Under the pieces are notes generated by a model. That model was given only the letters and a program-made list of their open reading frames with translations, did no database searches and was not told where the DNA came from. From positions 1-25,955 of the forward strand of contig JAXHSV010000009.1 in assembly GCA_034190305.1 (NCBI GenBank): a stretch of 25,955 bases of DNA, in the 5' to 3' direction. Position numbers and translations under genes: made by a program. Within the stretch, counting starts at the first letter, position 1; every line of letters starts with the position of its first letter. The stretch is from JAUWNJ01 sp034190305 (GTDB lineage Bacteria > Planctomycetota > Phycisphaerae > SM23-33). Positions 14,655 through 21,408 of this stretch are shown piece by piece.

Positions 14655-15814
14655 TCTGTATAGTGCCTGTTATGATGCCTAAGTTTCCACGTGAAATAAG
14701 CGTTGATGCGGATTCAAAGGAGTGGGAGTTGCAGACAATCGCGGTTTTAGGCTGGGGTGCATGGGCAACAACTTTGGCAGTAATGCTTGGGCGGAAGTTT
14801 GCCGGAAGCCAGGCCGTTTCGCTGCGATGGCGGATTAGGCCGGACAGGACATACAATGGCCGAAGCCTTCTTGATGTCGTGCGGGTACAACGGGAAAACG
14901 CCAAGCGGTTGCCCGGCATACTCATACCATCAAAGGTAACACTCGTCGGTACTCTGGAAGAAGCGATAGCCGAAGCATCCGCGATCATATTTGCCGTTCC
15001 CTCCAGGTACGTCAATGAAACCGCATCCCTTGTGTCCAAAGTTCCTGACGATGCGATCCTAATCCACGCTTCCAAAGGCGTATTGTCGTCGGGAAAGCAC
15101 CTTCAAACCGTATCGATGGTACTGAGTGAGACTCTCCATGTCGGATACTCGCGATTAGCTGTGCTGTCAGGGCCCAACATTGCTATTGACGTCGCAGCGA
15201 ATTTCGCTGAAGAAGACACGCGCCATTGGTCGCCGGTAGTGTCTGCTCTCGGTTCAGCGGGAGAGCAGACACGAAGGAAGGCCGGATCACTTCTGCACTA
15301 CCCTGGGATCTTCAGGGTATATACCTCCAAAGACATCAAAGGCATCGAATTGTGCGGCATCCTGAAACAGATATACTCGATAGCAGTGGGGCTATGCGAT
15401 GGTCTGGGGTTTTCGGCGTCCACGCGGAGTTCATTGCGGAGCCGCTGTGTTGCTGAATTCCGACGGCTGATTCACCATATCCGAGTGACGCGCCCGGAAT
15501 ATCGAAGCGTCAGGGAGTCAACATTTGACTCGCCGGCAGGATACGGGGATTTCGACGTAACGAGCAGCAGTGGCAGAAACAGAACGGTGGGAGTATGGTT
15601 GGCCGAGGGGGCCGGTGTAAACGAGATCACTTCTCGTATGAGGGGACAAGTCGCCGAGGGAATCGATGCCGTACGGTTGCTCTGGCGGCATGTATCGGAT
15701 TGGGACGTGCATGTGCCGGTTCTCAAACAGATATATTCGGTAATATGGGAGGGCAAGCCGCCAATGGATGCTGCCAGAGCCTGCGTGGAGGCAGACCAAC
15801 CAGGCGTGATCTGA
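14645..15814 (+). CDS. gpsA: Glycerol-3-phosphate dehydrogenase-like (NAD(P)+)
   Basis: GpsA makes sn-glycerol 3-phosphate from dihydroxyacetone phosphate for phospholipid synthesis. The 389-residue protein shows VLGWGAWATTLA (34-45) for the nucleotide, FAVPSRYV (116-123), ASKGV (142-146), VLSGPNIAIDVA (173-184), SKDIKGIELCGILKQIYSIA (228-247, with the expected catalytic K241), DGLGFSASTRSSLRSR, and SPAGYGDFDVTSSSGRNR (296-313). Compared with the usual GAGSWGTALA, the third glycine is alanine (A41) and the second residue is tryptophan. The start is uncertain: 14645 has GGTGG upstream, but ATGs at 14672 and 14675 are in frame and the first ~28 residues are not conserved in character. The gene sits alone between the MITE and a repeat-rich gap and converges on the ribosomal operon. 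Confidence 0.75.
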   Translation: MNPLCIVPVMMPKFPREISVDADSKEWELQTIAVLGWGAWATTLAVMLGRKFAGSQAVSLRWRIRPDRTYNGRSLLDVVRVQRENAKRLPGILIPSKVTLVGTLEEAIAEASAIIFAVPSRYVNETASLVSKVPDDAILIHASKGVLSSGKHLQTVSMVLSETLHVGYSRLAVLSGPNIAIDVAANFAEEDTRHWSPVVSALGSAGEQTRRKAGSLLHYPGIFRVYTSKDIKGIELCGILKQIYSIAVGLCDGLGFSASTRSSLRSRCVAEFRRLIHHIRVTRPEYRSVRESTFDSPAGYGDFDVTSSSGRNRTVGVWLAEGAGVNEITSRMRGQVAEGIDAVRLLWRHVSDWDVHVPVLKQIYSVIWEGKPPMDAARACVEADQPGVI

Positions 15815-15914
15815 GCCGTTGCCATGTAGGGCGGCGGGTGGCCGGGGCAAGATAAGTTGATGAAGGGTGGCGGCCACAGTACCTGCGTTCAAGACCGGGT
15901 CTTCCAAAGGCCCA

Positions 15915-15935
15915 GGGATGAGCGAAGCGAATCCC
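15915..15935. repeat. Short palindrome GGGAT / ATCCC around a GCGAAGCG core
   Basis: GGGAT (15915-15919) pairs with ATCCC (15931-15935) around GAGCGAAGCGA. It is the first hairpin in the repeat-rich gap 15815-16153 and resembles REP units. Confidence 0.5.
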
Positions 15936-15968
15936 CGGGAAAATGCTCTGTCCCAAACGCTGGCAAGC

Positions 15969-15985
15969 CCCCGGCATTGCCGGGG
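15969..15985. repeat. GC-rich hairpin CCCCGGC-ATT-GCCGGGG
   Basis: Perfect 7-base arms (15969-15975 and 15979-15985) with a 3-base loop. It lies in the gap between the gpsA-like gene and the HIT gene, which converge on it. Confidence 0.6.
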
Positions 15986-15997
15986 TGTCGATTGTCG

Positions 15998-16044
15998 AAC
16001 CGTCAGGAGGCCCTTCCGCTACGCTCCAGGGCCTCCTGACGGTT
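15998..16044. terminator. Long hairpin between convergent genes
   Basis: AACCGTCAGGAGGCCC (15998-16013) and GGGCCTCCTGACGGTT (16029-16044) are perfect 16-base complements around a 15-base loop. No T-run of more than three follows in either direction, so it is not a textbook intrinsic terminator. Its position between two convergent transcripts still suits transcript-end stabilisation or termination. It may instead belong to a repeat family. Confidence 0.45.
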
Positions 16045-16058
16045 ACGTAAACCTATGG

Positions 16059-16106
16059 AAAGTGTTATCCACGTGCCCGGTCTAAAGTGTTACCTATGTT
16101 CCCGGT
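16059..16106 (+). repeat. Two 23-base direct repeats resembling insertion-sequence ends
   Basis: The copies AAAGTGTTATCCACGTGCCC... (16059-16081) and AAAGTGTTACCTATGTTCCC... (16084-16106) match at 18 of 23 positions and have a 25-base period. GTGTTACCTATGTTCCCGGT resembles tandem binding repeats at the ends of IS481-like elements, as I remember them. No transposase gene is present, so this is a possible solo end or remnant. Confidence 0.5.
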
Positions 16107-16153
16107 TGCACACGGGCAGGCAGGCAAACGGTTCGCCACCAGCCTGTCGGGTC

Positions 16154-16573
16154 CTACTCGAGGCGCATGCGTATGTCTTCGGAGAGTTGCTCGATTCGCC
16201 CCTTCGGATATGTTCCGGCAGGCCAGTTGAAATGGAACTCGTCGCCGGGGCTGCGGGGGATGATGTGAAAATGCACGTGCGGAACGACCTGGTGGGCGAC
16301 AGGTCCGTTGTTTTGCAGGATATTGAATCCCTCGCATCCGACGGCGGACGTAACTGCCCGGCCTAGGGCGGGGAGGTGTTTCAAAACCGCTGCGGCTACA
16401 TCGGCAGGCATCTTATCGACGGTAACGTAATGGTCCTTCGGGATCAGCAGGACATGTCCCTCCGCCAGCGGGCCTATGTCGAGGAAGGCGATGGCGTGGG
16501 AGTCTTCGAGCAGTTTGGTGCATGGGATTTGTCCGGCAGCGATTTTGCAGAAAATGCAGTCCGAATCTTTCAT
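16154..16573 (-). CDS. HIT-family (HINT-type) nucleotide-binding hydrolase
   Basis: The 139-residue protein carries HVHFHIIP (99-106), the HIT histidine triad H99, H101 and H103, preceded by GFNILQNNGPVAHQ. CIFCKI (6-11) is the N-terminal cysteine pair of HINT-type members. HIT proteins bind nucleotides and commonly hydrolyse phosphoramidate or AMP-lysine bonds. ATG 16573 has AGAGG six bases upstream; a longer frame to 16699 would translate the end of rplQ and the junction, and is rejected. The gene follows rplQ by 70 bases on the same strand and ends before the repeat-rich gap, so it may be the last gene of the ribosomal transcript. The physiological role here is unknown. Confidence 0.9.
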   Translation of the reverse strand: MKDSDCIFCKIAAGQIPCTKLLEDSHAIAFLDIGPLAEGHVLLIPKDHYVTVDKMPADVAAAVLKHLPALGRAVTSAVGCEGFNILQNNGPVAHQVVPHVHFHIIPRSPGDEFHFNWPAGTYPKGRIEQLSEDIRMRLE

Positions 16574-16643
16574 GGTGGGCCTCTGAGGAAATATTCGGTG
16601 CTTCATACTCAACGAAGCGGGTTCGCCAAACAGCAGCGAGAAA

Positions 16644-17087
16644 TTACTTCTTTTTCTTTTTTCGGGTTTTTTTATCGCTCTGTTCGCCGGACTGTTCAAC
16701 CAGTTGCAGCAGGACCTGTTTTCCTGCGTCTCCGATGCGTCTTTCGGGCAGGTGTATGATTCTGGTGTACCCGCCGGGTCGGTCGGCGTATTTAGGTGCG
16801 ATTTCGTCGAAGAGTTTGGCGATGACGGTCCTATCGTCGAGTTCGCCGCTTTCGGAATCGGTCATTGCCCTGTCACCGAGCAATGCGATAACCTGCCTTC
16901 GTGCATGGAGCGTTCCGGCGCGGGCGATGGTAATGAGTCGCTCTACGAATGGGCGGACTTCCTTCGCCTTGGTCGGCGTTGTGCGGACCGCACCGTGCTC
17001 GATAAGGGATGCCGCGAGGTTCCGCCGCATTGCTTTGCGATGGGACGTCGTTCGGGACAATTGTTTTCCGGCTATACGGTGGCGCAT
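16644..17087 (-). CDS. rplQ: 50S ribosomal protein L17
   Basis: L17 binds 23S rRNA near the polypeptide exit tunnel. MRHRIAGKQLSRTTSHRKAM (1-20), NLAASLIEHGAVRTTPTKAKEVRPFVERLITIARAG, and a DDRTVIAKLFDEIAPKYADRPGGYTRIIHLPERRIGDAG segment match the family throughout. The 147-residue protein has a basic tail (TRKKKKK) beyond the usual ~120 residues. It follows rpoA, as in most bacteria, with 37 bases between. Confidence 0.95.
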   Translation of the reverse strand: MRHRIAGKQLSRTTSHRKAMRRNLAASLIEHGAVRTTPTKAKEVRPFVERLITIARAGTLHARRQVIALLGDRAMTDSESGELDDRTVIAKLFDEIAPKYADRPGGYTRIIHLPERRIGDAGKQVLLQLVEQSGEQSDKKTRKKKKK

Positions 17088-17124
17088 GTTTTAACCTTAT
17101 TTTTTACACCAAAGGGACGAAATA

Positions 17125-18159
17125 TTACTCGTCAGCATCGGTCTCCTGTTGCTTTCCCTGCTCTTCGGTGGAAACTGCATCAATTTTCATTCCGAGCGAC
17201 AGACCCATATCCGCCAGTTTGCGTTTTATTTCGCGCAGCGAGGTCTTTCCGAATGATCGAACCTTCAGTAGTTCGGCCTCGGTCCTGGTCGCCAGGTCCC
17301 TGACGGTTCGTATCTTTGCCGCATCGAGGCAGTTGTTCGACCGGACGGACAGTTCGAGTTCGTGTATGGTCATGTTGAGTTTCTTTTGAATTTCGGCGTC
17401 GAGTTCGGCTTCGGCTGCGGTTGCGCCGGTGTCGATGATAGCTTCGCCCACTTCGAAATACTGCACGAACGGGTTGAGGTGTTTTCTCATTATTTTGGCG
17501 GCCTCTACCATCGCCATGTCCGGTGTAATGGTTCCGTTGGTCCAGATTTCCAGGATTAGCCGGTCATAGTTGGTTCGCTGCCCGACGCGGGTGTCTTCGG
17601 TCGAGTAACGCACCCGCGTAACGGGGGAAAACGTCGCATCGACATAGATTCTGCCGATTTCCTGGTCGGCGTCGGGGTTGATCATTTCTTCGGCCGGGAC
17701 GAATCCGCGTCCGGTCTGCACGACCATTTCCATGTCGAATTCGACGTTATCGGTAAGCGTCGCCAGTACGAGGTCGCCGTTGAAGATCTCAATGGCGGGG
17801 TCCGCTTCGATCATGTCGGCGGTGATAGGTTCGGCTACCGCGCCGTGCACAGTTATGACCTTCGGTTCGGGGGAGTGCGATTTGACAATCAGATTTTTTA
17901 CGTTGAGTATGATATCTGTGGTGTCTTCCAGCACGCCCTTTATAGAGGAAAACTCGTGTTCGACGCCGGCGATCTTTACGCTGACGACCGCCGATCCTTC
18001 CAGTGAAGATAAAAGGATTCTTCTTATGGAGTTTCCTACTGTCGTACCAAAGCCTCTTTCAAACGGTTCAACAACGAACCGCCCGTACGTGGGCGTAGAG
18101 ACTTCCTGATCCGGAACAACGCGTGTCGGTAATTCCAGGCCTCGCCATCGTGCTCGCAT
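17125..18159 (-). CDS. rpoA: RNA polymerase alpha subunit
   Basis: RpoA assembles the core polymerase and contacts promoters and activators. The 344-residue protein starts MRARWRGLELPTR. The assembly domain carries EPFERGFGTTVGNSIRRILL and VLEDTTDIILNVK. The C-terminal domain ends with CLDAAKIRTVRDLATRTEAELLKVRSFGKTSLREIKRKLADMGLSLG, the expected DNA-binding helix-hairpin-helix region. The ATG at 18159 is chosen because GGGAGG lies nine bases upstream; the longer frame to 18198 adds MNLLTNYCGRPKS, which has no homology. The acidic QQETDADE tail is a small addition. RWRGLELP and the surrounding sequence look planctomycete-like. It lies between rpsD and rplQ in the conserved alpha operon. Confidence 0.95.
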   Translation of the reverse strand: MRARWRGLELPTRVVPDQEVSTPTYGRFVVEPFERGFGTTVGNSIRRILLSSLEGSAVVSVKIAGVEHEFSSIKGVLEDTTDIILNVKNLIVKSHSPEPKVITVHGAVAEPITADMIEADPAIEIFNGDLVLATLTDNVEFDMEMVVQTGRGFVPAEEMINPDADQEIGRIYVDATFSPVTRVRYSTEDTRVGQRTNYDRLILEIWTNGTITPDMAMVEAAKIMRKHLNPFVQYFEVGEAIIDTGATAAEAELDAEIQKKLNMTIHELELSVRSNNCLDAAKIRTVRDLATRTEAELLKVRSFGKTSLREIKRKLADMGLSLGMKIDAVSTEEQGKQQETDADE

Positions 18160-18217
18160 CGACTTTGGCCTCCCACAATAATTAGTTAAAAGGTTCACCG
18201 GTCTGACGCCGGTACGT

Positions 18218-18850
18218 TTATCTACTGCACAATTCCACTATGAGGTTTTCTTCAACCGGGATCGTTACATCGTCTCGGCTCGGCATCGCCAGAACAAGCC
18301 CTTCCAGTTTTTCCATGTCCAGGCTAAGCCAGTTCTGCACATGCGGTTCACCGAGTTCTTCCAGTTGTTTTTTTATCATGCCTTTGGATTTATCCGAAGG
18401 CTTGATGGTGATTTTATTTCCGACTTTCACCAGGACCGACGGGACATTTACCTTTCTGCCGTTGACATAAACGTGTCCGTGGTTGACGGTTTGCCTGGCG
18501 GATGCACGCGAGGATGCAAAGCCGAGTTTATAGACGACATTATCCAGCCGGCGTTCCAGCAGCCCCAGCAGGGCGGCGCCGGTGTTTGTCTTCTGCCTTT
18601 CAGCCATACGGAAGTACCGCATGAACTGCCGTTCGAAGATACCGTAGTATCGTTTGACTTTCTGCTTTTCACGCAATCGCATACCGTATTCGCTGCTGCG
18701 TCTTCTCCGCCAGGAGTGGGCTCCGGGAGGGAAATTGCGCCACTGTCTCTCAAGCGGACATTTGGCGGTTTCGCACCGTGCGCCCTTGAGCATCAATTTG
18801 ACGCCCTCGCGTCGGCAAAGCCTGCATGACGGCCCTGTGTAACGTCCCAT
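18218..18850 (-). CDS. rpsD: 30S ribosomal protein S4
   Basis: S4 is a primary 16S rRNA binder that nucleates the small subunit and, in several bacteria, represses its own operon. The 210-residue protein has an N-terminal zinc-ribbon-type Cys set (CRLC near 9-12, and C26, C31), the RMAERQKTNTGAALLGLLERRLDNVVYKLGF core, and the S4 RNA-binding motif ASARQTVNHGHVYVNGRKVNVPS. The four-Cys form suggests a zinc-binding version. rpsD lies between rpsK and rpoA, as in the standard alpha operon. Confidence 0.95.
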   Translation of the reverse strand: MGRYTGPSCRLCRREGVKLMLKGARCETAKCPLERQWRNFPPGAHSWRRRRSSEYGMRLREKQKVKRYYGIFERQFMRYFRMAERQKTNTGAALLGLLERRLDNVVYKLGFASSRASARQTVNHGHVYVNGRKVNVPSVLVKVGNKITIKPSDKSKGMIKKQLEELGEPHVQNWLSLDMEKLEGLVLAMPSRDDVTIPVEENLIVELCSR

Positions 18851-18873
18851 CGTTAGTGTTTAACTCCTTGTGG

Positions 18874-19251
18874 TTATACTCTTCGTCTTTTCCTGGGTCG
18901 GCAACCGTTGTGAGGAATCGGGGTAACGTCCTCAATTGTCGTAATTCTCAACCCCGCGCCCTGCAATGCGGTAACGGCGCCTTCCCGACCTGAACCGGGC
19001 CCTTTGACCCGCACCTCGACTTCCGTTACACCCATTTTTTTGGCGCGGTAAGCGGCGTTTTCAGCCGCTCGCTGAGCGGCGAATGGCGTGCTCTTGCGCG
19101 CGCCTTTGAATCCTACATTACCGGCTGCACACGAACAAAGCACGTCTCCGTTCGGATCGGTAATTGTTATCAGTGTATTGTTGAATGTCGCTTTGACATG
19201 CACGATCGCCTTGGTACCGACCCGTTTTGCCTTTTTTCGCGCGGTGGCCAT
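18874..19251 (-). CDS. rpsK: 30S ribosomal protein S11
   Basis: S11 forms part of the platform and the mRNA exit region. HVKATFNNTLITITDPNGDVL, AGNVGFKGARKSTPFAAQ, and the C-terminal VTPIPHNGCRPRKRRRV are diagnostic over 125 residues. ATG at 19251 is one base after the rpsM stop (19253), a near-overlap typical of the operon. Confidence 0.96.
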   Translation of the reverse strand: MATARKKAKRVGTKAIVHVKATFNNTLITITDPNGDVLCSCAAGNVGFKGARKSTPFAAQRAAENAAYRAKKMGVTEVEVRVKGPGSGREGAVTALQGAGLRITTIEDVTPIPHNGCRPRKRRRV

Positions 19252-19252
19252 T

Positions 19253-19636
19253 TTATCTCATCTCCTTGACGGATTTCTTTCCCGCGACGGTCTTTTTCGG
19301 ACCCTTGCGCGTTCTGGCGTTTGTCTTGGTGCGCTGTCCCCGCACGGGAAGACCTCTGCGATGACGCAGGCCTCGATAGCAGCGAATGTCGCGCAGGCGG
19401 GCGATGTTCTGCTGAATCTGCCGGCGAAGTTGACCTTCAATAACACAGTCGCCCTCCAGCACCGACGCTATCTTGCTGAGTTCCTGCTCGGAGAGTTTTC
19501 CCGCCTTCACCTGCGGGTCCAGTTCCGCCTTTCGGCAGATGTCCATCGCCGTAGCAGGACCGATGCCGTAAATGTATCGAAGCGCAACGAAGACAGGTTT
19601 GTCGTTAGGAATATCTATACCAACGATTCGCGGCAT
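19253..19636 (-). CDS. rpsM: 30S ribosomal protein S13
   Basis: S13 lies in the head of the small subunit and contacts tRNA and the intersubunit bridge. MPRIVGIDIPNDKPVFVALR, YIYGIGPATAMDIC, DIRCYRGLRHRRGLPVRGQRTKTNARTRKG and a basic C-terminus are complete in 127 residues. It starts 13 bases after the rpmJ stop. Confidence 0.96.
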   Translation of the reverse strand: MPRIVGIDIPNDKPVFVALRYIYGIGPATAMDICRKAELDPQVKAGKLSEQELSKIASVLEGDCVIEGQLRRQIQQNIARLRDIRCYRGLRHRRGLPVRGQRTKTNARTRKGPKKTVAGKKSVKEMR

Positions 19637-19649
19637 TGTTTACGTCCTT

Positions 19650-19763
19650 TTATCCTTGCCTCTGCTTATGCTTGGGGTCGGTGCAGATTACCCGTACCAC
19701 GCCCTTCCGCCGGACGATCCGGCAGTTTTCACAGCGGCGTTTTACCGAAGTTTTGACTTTCAT
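19650..19763 (-). CDS. rpmJ: 50S ribosomal protein L36
   Basis: A 37-residue gene read directly on the minus strand: MKVKTSVKRRCENCRIVRRK followed by GVVRVICTDPKHKQRQG. The C11, C14, C27 and H32 set is the zinc-binding pattern of the Cys4-like L36 type. ATG 19763, stop TAA at 19650-19652. It sits between map and rpsM, as usual, but the usual infA that often precedes it is absent. Confidence 0.95.
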   Translation of the reverse strand: MKVKTSVKRRCENCRIVRRKGVVRVICTDPKHKQRQG

Positions 19764-19781
19764 AGTATCACCTGTACGAAA

Positions 19782-20555
19782 TTACTCACCGCCGGTCAAT
19801 ATCCGCACCCCGTCGGCGGTTACCGCCAGGGTATGCTCAAAATGGGCCGACGGTTTTCCGTCTTTTGTAACGACGGTCCATCCGTCCTCTGCAACCAACA
19901 CTTCAGGACGACCCATAGCCACCATCGGCTCGACCGCCAGGACCAAGCCATCTTCCAGCAGTATGTCCCGGGCCAACAGGTTTCGGCTGACGAAGTTCGG
20001 AACCTTCGGGTCTTCGTGCATTTCTCTTCCTATGCCGTGCCCGACAAACTCGCGCACCACTGAAAAACCTTCGCTCTCTACGTATTTCTGCATTTTTCGG
20101 GCCACTCCCGACCATCGCCCGCCTGCTGTTGCCGACTCGACGGCAACTTGCAGCACCCGCTTCGTAACTGAAACGAGTCGCCTGACATTCGGGCTTACCT
20201 CGCCGGCGATGAACGTCGCAGCCGCGTCGCCGCAGTATCCCTCAAGCCGGCATCCGTAGTCGATACTGACTATATCGCCGTTACGGATAACCCGCTCGGA
20301 CGGCAAGCCGTGAACCACCTGCTCGTTTATCGAGATGCAGATGGTTCCGGGAAACGGACCGCCCCGCCCCGGAACGCCTTTGAAAAGCGCTTCAGCGCCC
20401 AAATCCCGCGTCAACCGCTCTGCCTCGACGTCAAGTCGGGCGGTCGTAACGCCCGGGGCGACCATTTCACCCAGACGAGAGAGAACCTGATGGACAACGT
20501 TACCGGCCTGCCGCATCAATTCAATCTCGCGTGGAGATTTTAATCTGATCGCCAC
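19782..20555 (-). CDS. map: Methionine aminopeptidase type I
   Basis: Removes the initiator methionine from nascent proteins. The 257-residue enzyme has the pita-bread metal site: D99 (SIDYG), D110 (GDAAA), H173 (GHGIG), E209 (AVEPM) and E240 (AHFEHT), plus HGLPSE and KSPREIELMRQAG at the start. Its ATG (20555) is one base after the adk stop (20557), indicating tight coupling. Gene order adk-map-rpmJ is conserved in many bacteria. Confidence 0.96.
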   Translation of the reverse strand: MAIRLKSPREIELMRQAGNVVHQVLSRLGEMVAPGVTTARLDVEAERLTRDLGAEALFKGVPGRGGPFPGTICISINEQVVHGLPSERVIRNGDIVSIDYGCRLEGYCGDAAATFIAGEVSPNVRRLVSVTKRVLQVAVESATAGGRWSGVARKMQKYVESEGFSVVREFVGHGIGREMHEDPKVPNFVSRNLLARDILLEDGLVLAVEPMVAMGRPEVLVAEDGWTVVTKDGKPSAHFEHTLAVTADGVRILTGGE

Positions 20556-20556
20556 G

Positions 20557-21408
20557 CTATGTATTTTCCTTTACTCCGGCCACCTGTAATCCCAGTGCTT
20601 CGGCGGCCTGTTGTGCAACCTGTTCCAACGGCGCCGCACCGTCAAGTCTGACCATCTTCCGCCCGGCAGCGGCGTAATAATCGATCACAGGCTCGGTCTG
20701 CTTACGATAAGCAGCCAGACGCTGTCGGACTACGGTTTCCGTATCGTCTTCCCGCTGGATCAGTTCGGTGCCGCAGGTATCGCAGAAGCCTTCTTTGACC
20801 GGTGGGATGTTTTTCACATGATACACTCTGCCGCAATTCGGACACGACCGCCTGCCCGTAATTCGCTCGACCAGAAGCGATTCGTCCGCCTCGATAATCA
20901 GCACCGCCTCCAGCGGCAGACCAAGACGATCCAGCTGCTCGTCCAACGCTTCTGCCTGGACCACCGTTCGCGGAAAACCGTCCAGCAGCAGCCCCTTTTG
21001 GGGGTCCTGCTTTGCGACGGCGCCGGCCATAATCTCCACGACAACATCGTCAGGAACCAATTCGCCGGCGTCCATGTAACTTTTCAATTTCTCGCCGAGT
21101 TCGCTGCCTGCCGATCTCTCGGTTCGAAGAATATCTCCGCTCGACAAGTGCACCATGCCGAACTTCTCGACCAGGCGTTTTGCCTGTGTTCCTTTTCCCG
21201 CGCCGGGCGGACCCATCAGAACGACTCTTTTGATTGCGGATTGCGAATTGAGGATTGAGGATTGTTTTTTTCCGGAATCTGTGTAATCCGCGGACTGATC
21301 GCAGATTGCGGCCATACGGCCGGGCGTCTGCCCGGATTGCGGCCATACGCCCGGGCGTCCGCCCGGACTGCAATTTTCGGATTTCGGATTTCGGTTTTCA
21401 GACTTCAT
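20557..21408 (-). CDS. adk: Adenylate kinase, with repeat-derived 5' end
   Basis: Adk interconverts AMP, ADP and ATP. From residue 60 the protein is normal: KRVVLMGPPGAGKGTQAKRL (P-loop), LSSGDILR, LLLDGFPRT, ERITGRRSCPNCGRVYH with the zinc-type LID (CPNC, CDTC) and QREDDTETVVRQRL. The 59 residues before it are not adk-like: they read NRNPKSE..., WPQSGQTPGRMAAI and SILNSQSAI, and come from repeat tracts at 21234-21263, 21304-21365 and 21373-21393. The ATG at 21408 overlaps the secY stop (TAATG), with GAGAGG just upstream, so coupled initiation there is plausible. No ATG, GTG or TTG lies between the repeats and KRVVLMG, so either the extension is translated or initiation uses a non-standard ATC-like codon. 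Confidence 0.9.
   Translation of the reverse strand: MKSENRNPKSENCSPGGRPGVWPQSGQTPGRMAAICDQSADYTDSGKKQSSILNSQSAIKRVVLMGPPGAGKGTQAKRLVEKFGMVHLSSGDILRTERSAGSELGEKLKSYMDAGELVPDDVVVEIMAGAVAKQDPQKGLLLDGFPRTVVQAEALDEQLDRLGLPLEAVLIIEADESLLVERITGRRSCPNCGRVYHVKNIPPVKEGFCDTCGTELIQREDDTETVVRQRLAAYRKQTEPVIDYYAAAGRKMVRLDGAAPLEQVAQQAAEALGLQVAGVKENT
21234..21263 (-). repeat. Short degenerate repeats of the AATCCGC / AATCCTC type in adk
   Basis: On the + strand the tract reads GATTGCGGATTGCGAATTG then AGGATTGAGGATT, with a 7- to 8-base unit. In protein it gives SSILNSQSAI, just ahead of the adk P-loop start. It is related to the tract at 10433-10457 (GATTGC core). Confidence 0.7.
21304..21365 (-). repeat. 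Two tandem 31-base copies carrying GC-rich hairpins in adk
   Basis: The + strand unit GATTGCGGCCATACG... occurs at 21304-21334 and 21335-21365 with 29 of 31 identical positions. Each copy ends in a hairpin: CCGGGC-GTCT-GCCCGG (21320-21335) and CCGGGCG-TC-CGCCCGG (21351-21366). The 31-base unit is not a multiple of three, so the two copies are translated in different frames. This is REP-like sequence inside the adk frame. Confidence 0.8.
21373..21393 (-). repeat. TTTCGGA tandem tract in adk
   Basis: The + strand shows TTTTCGGATTTCGGATTTCGG, a TTTCGGA heptamer repeated two to three times, translated as NRNPKSE in the extended adk frame. It lies 13 bases from the start at 21408. Confidence 0.7.

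Noticed and set aside
16574..16699. Extended N-terminus of the HIT gene
   Set aside because: It overlaps the 3' end of rplQ; ATG 16573 with AGAGG matches the family start.
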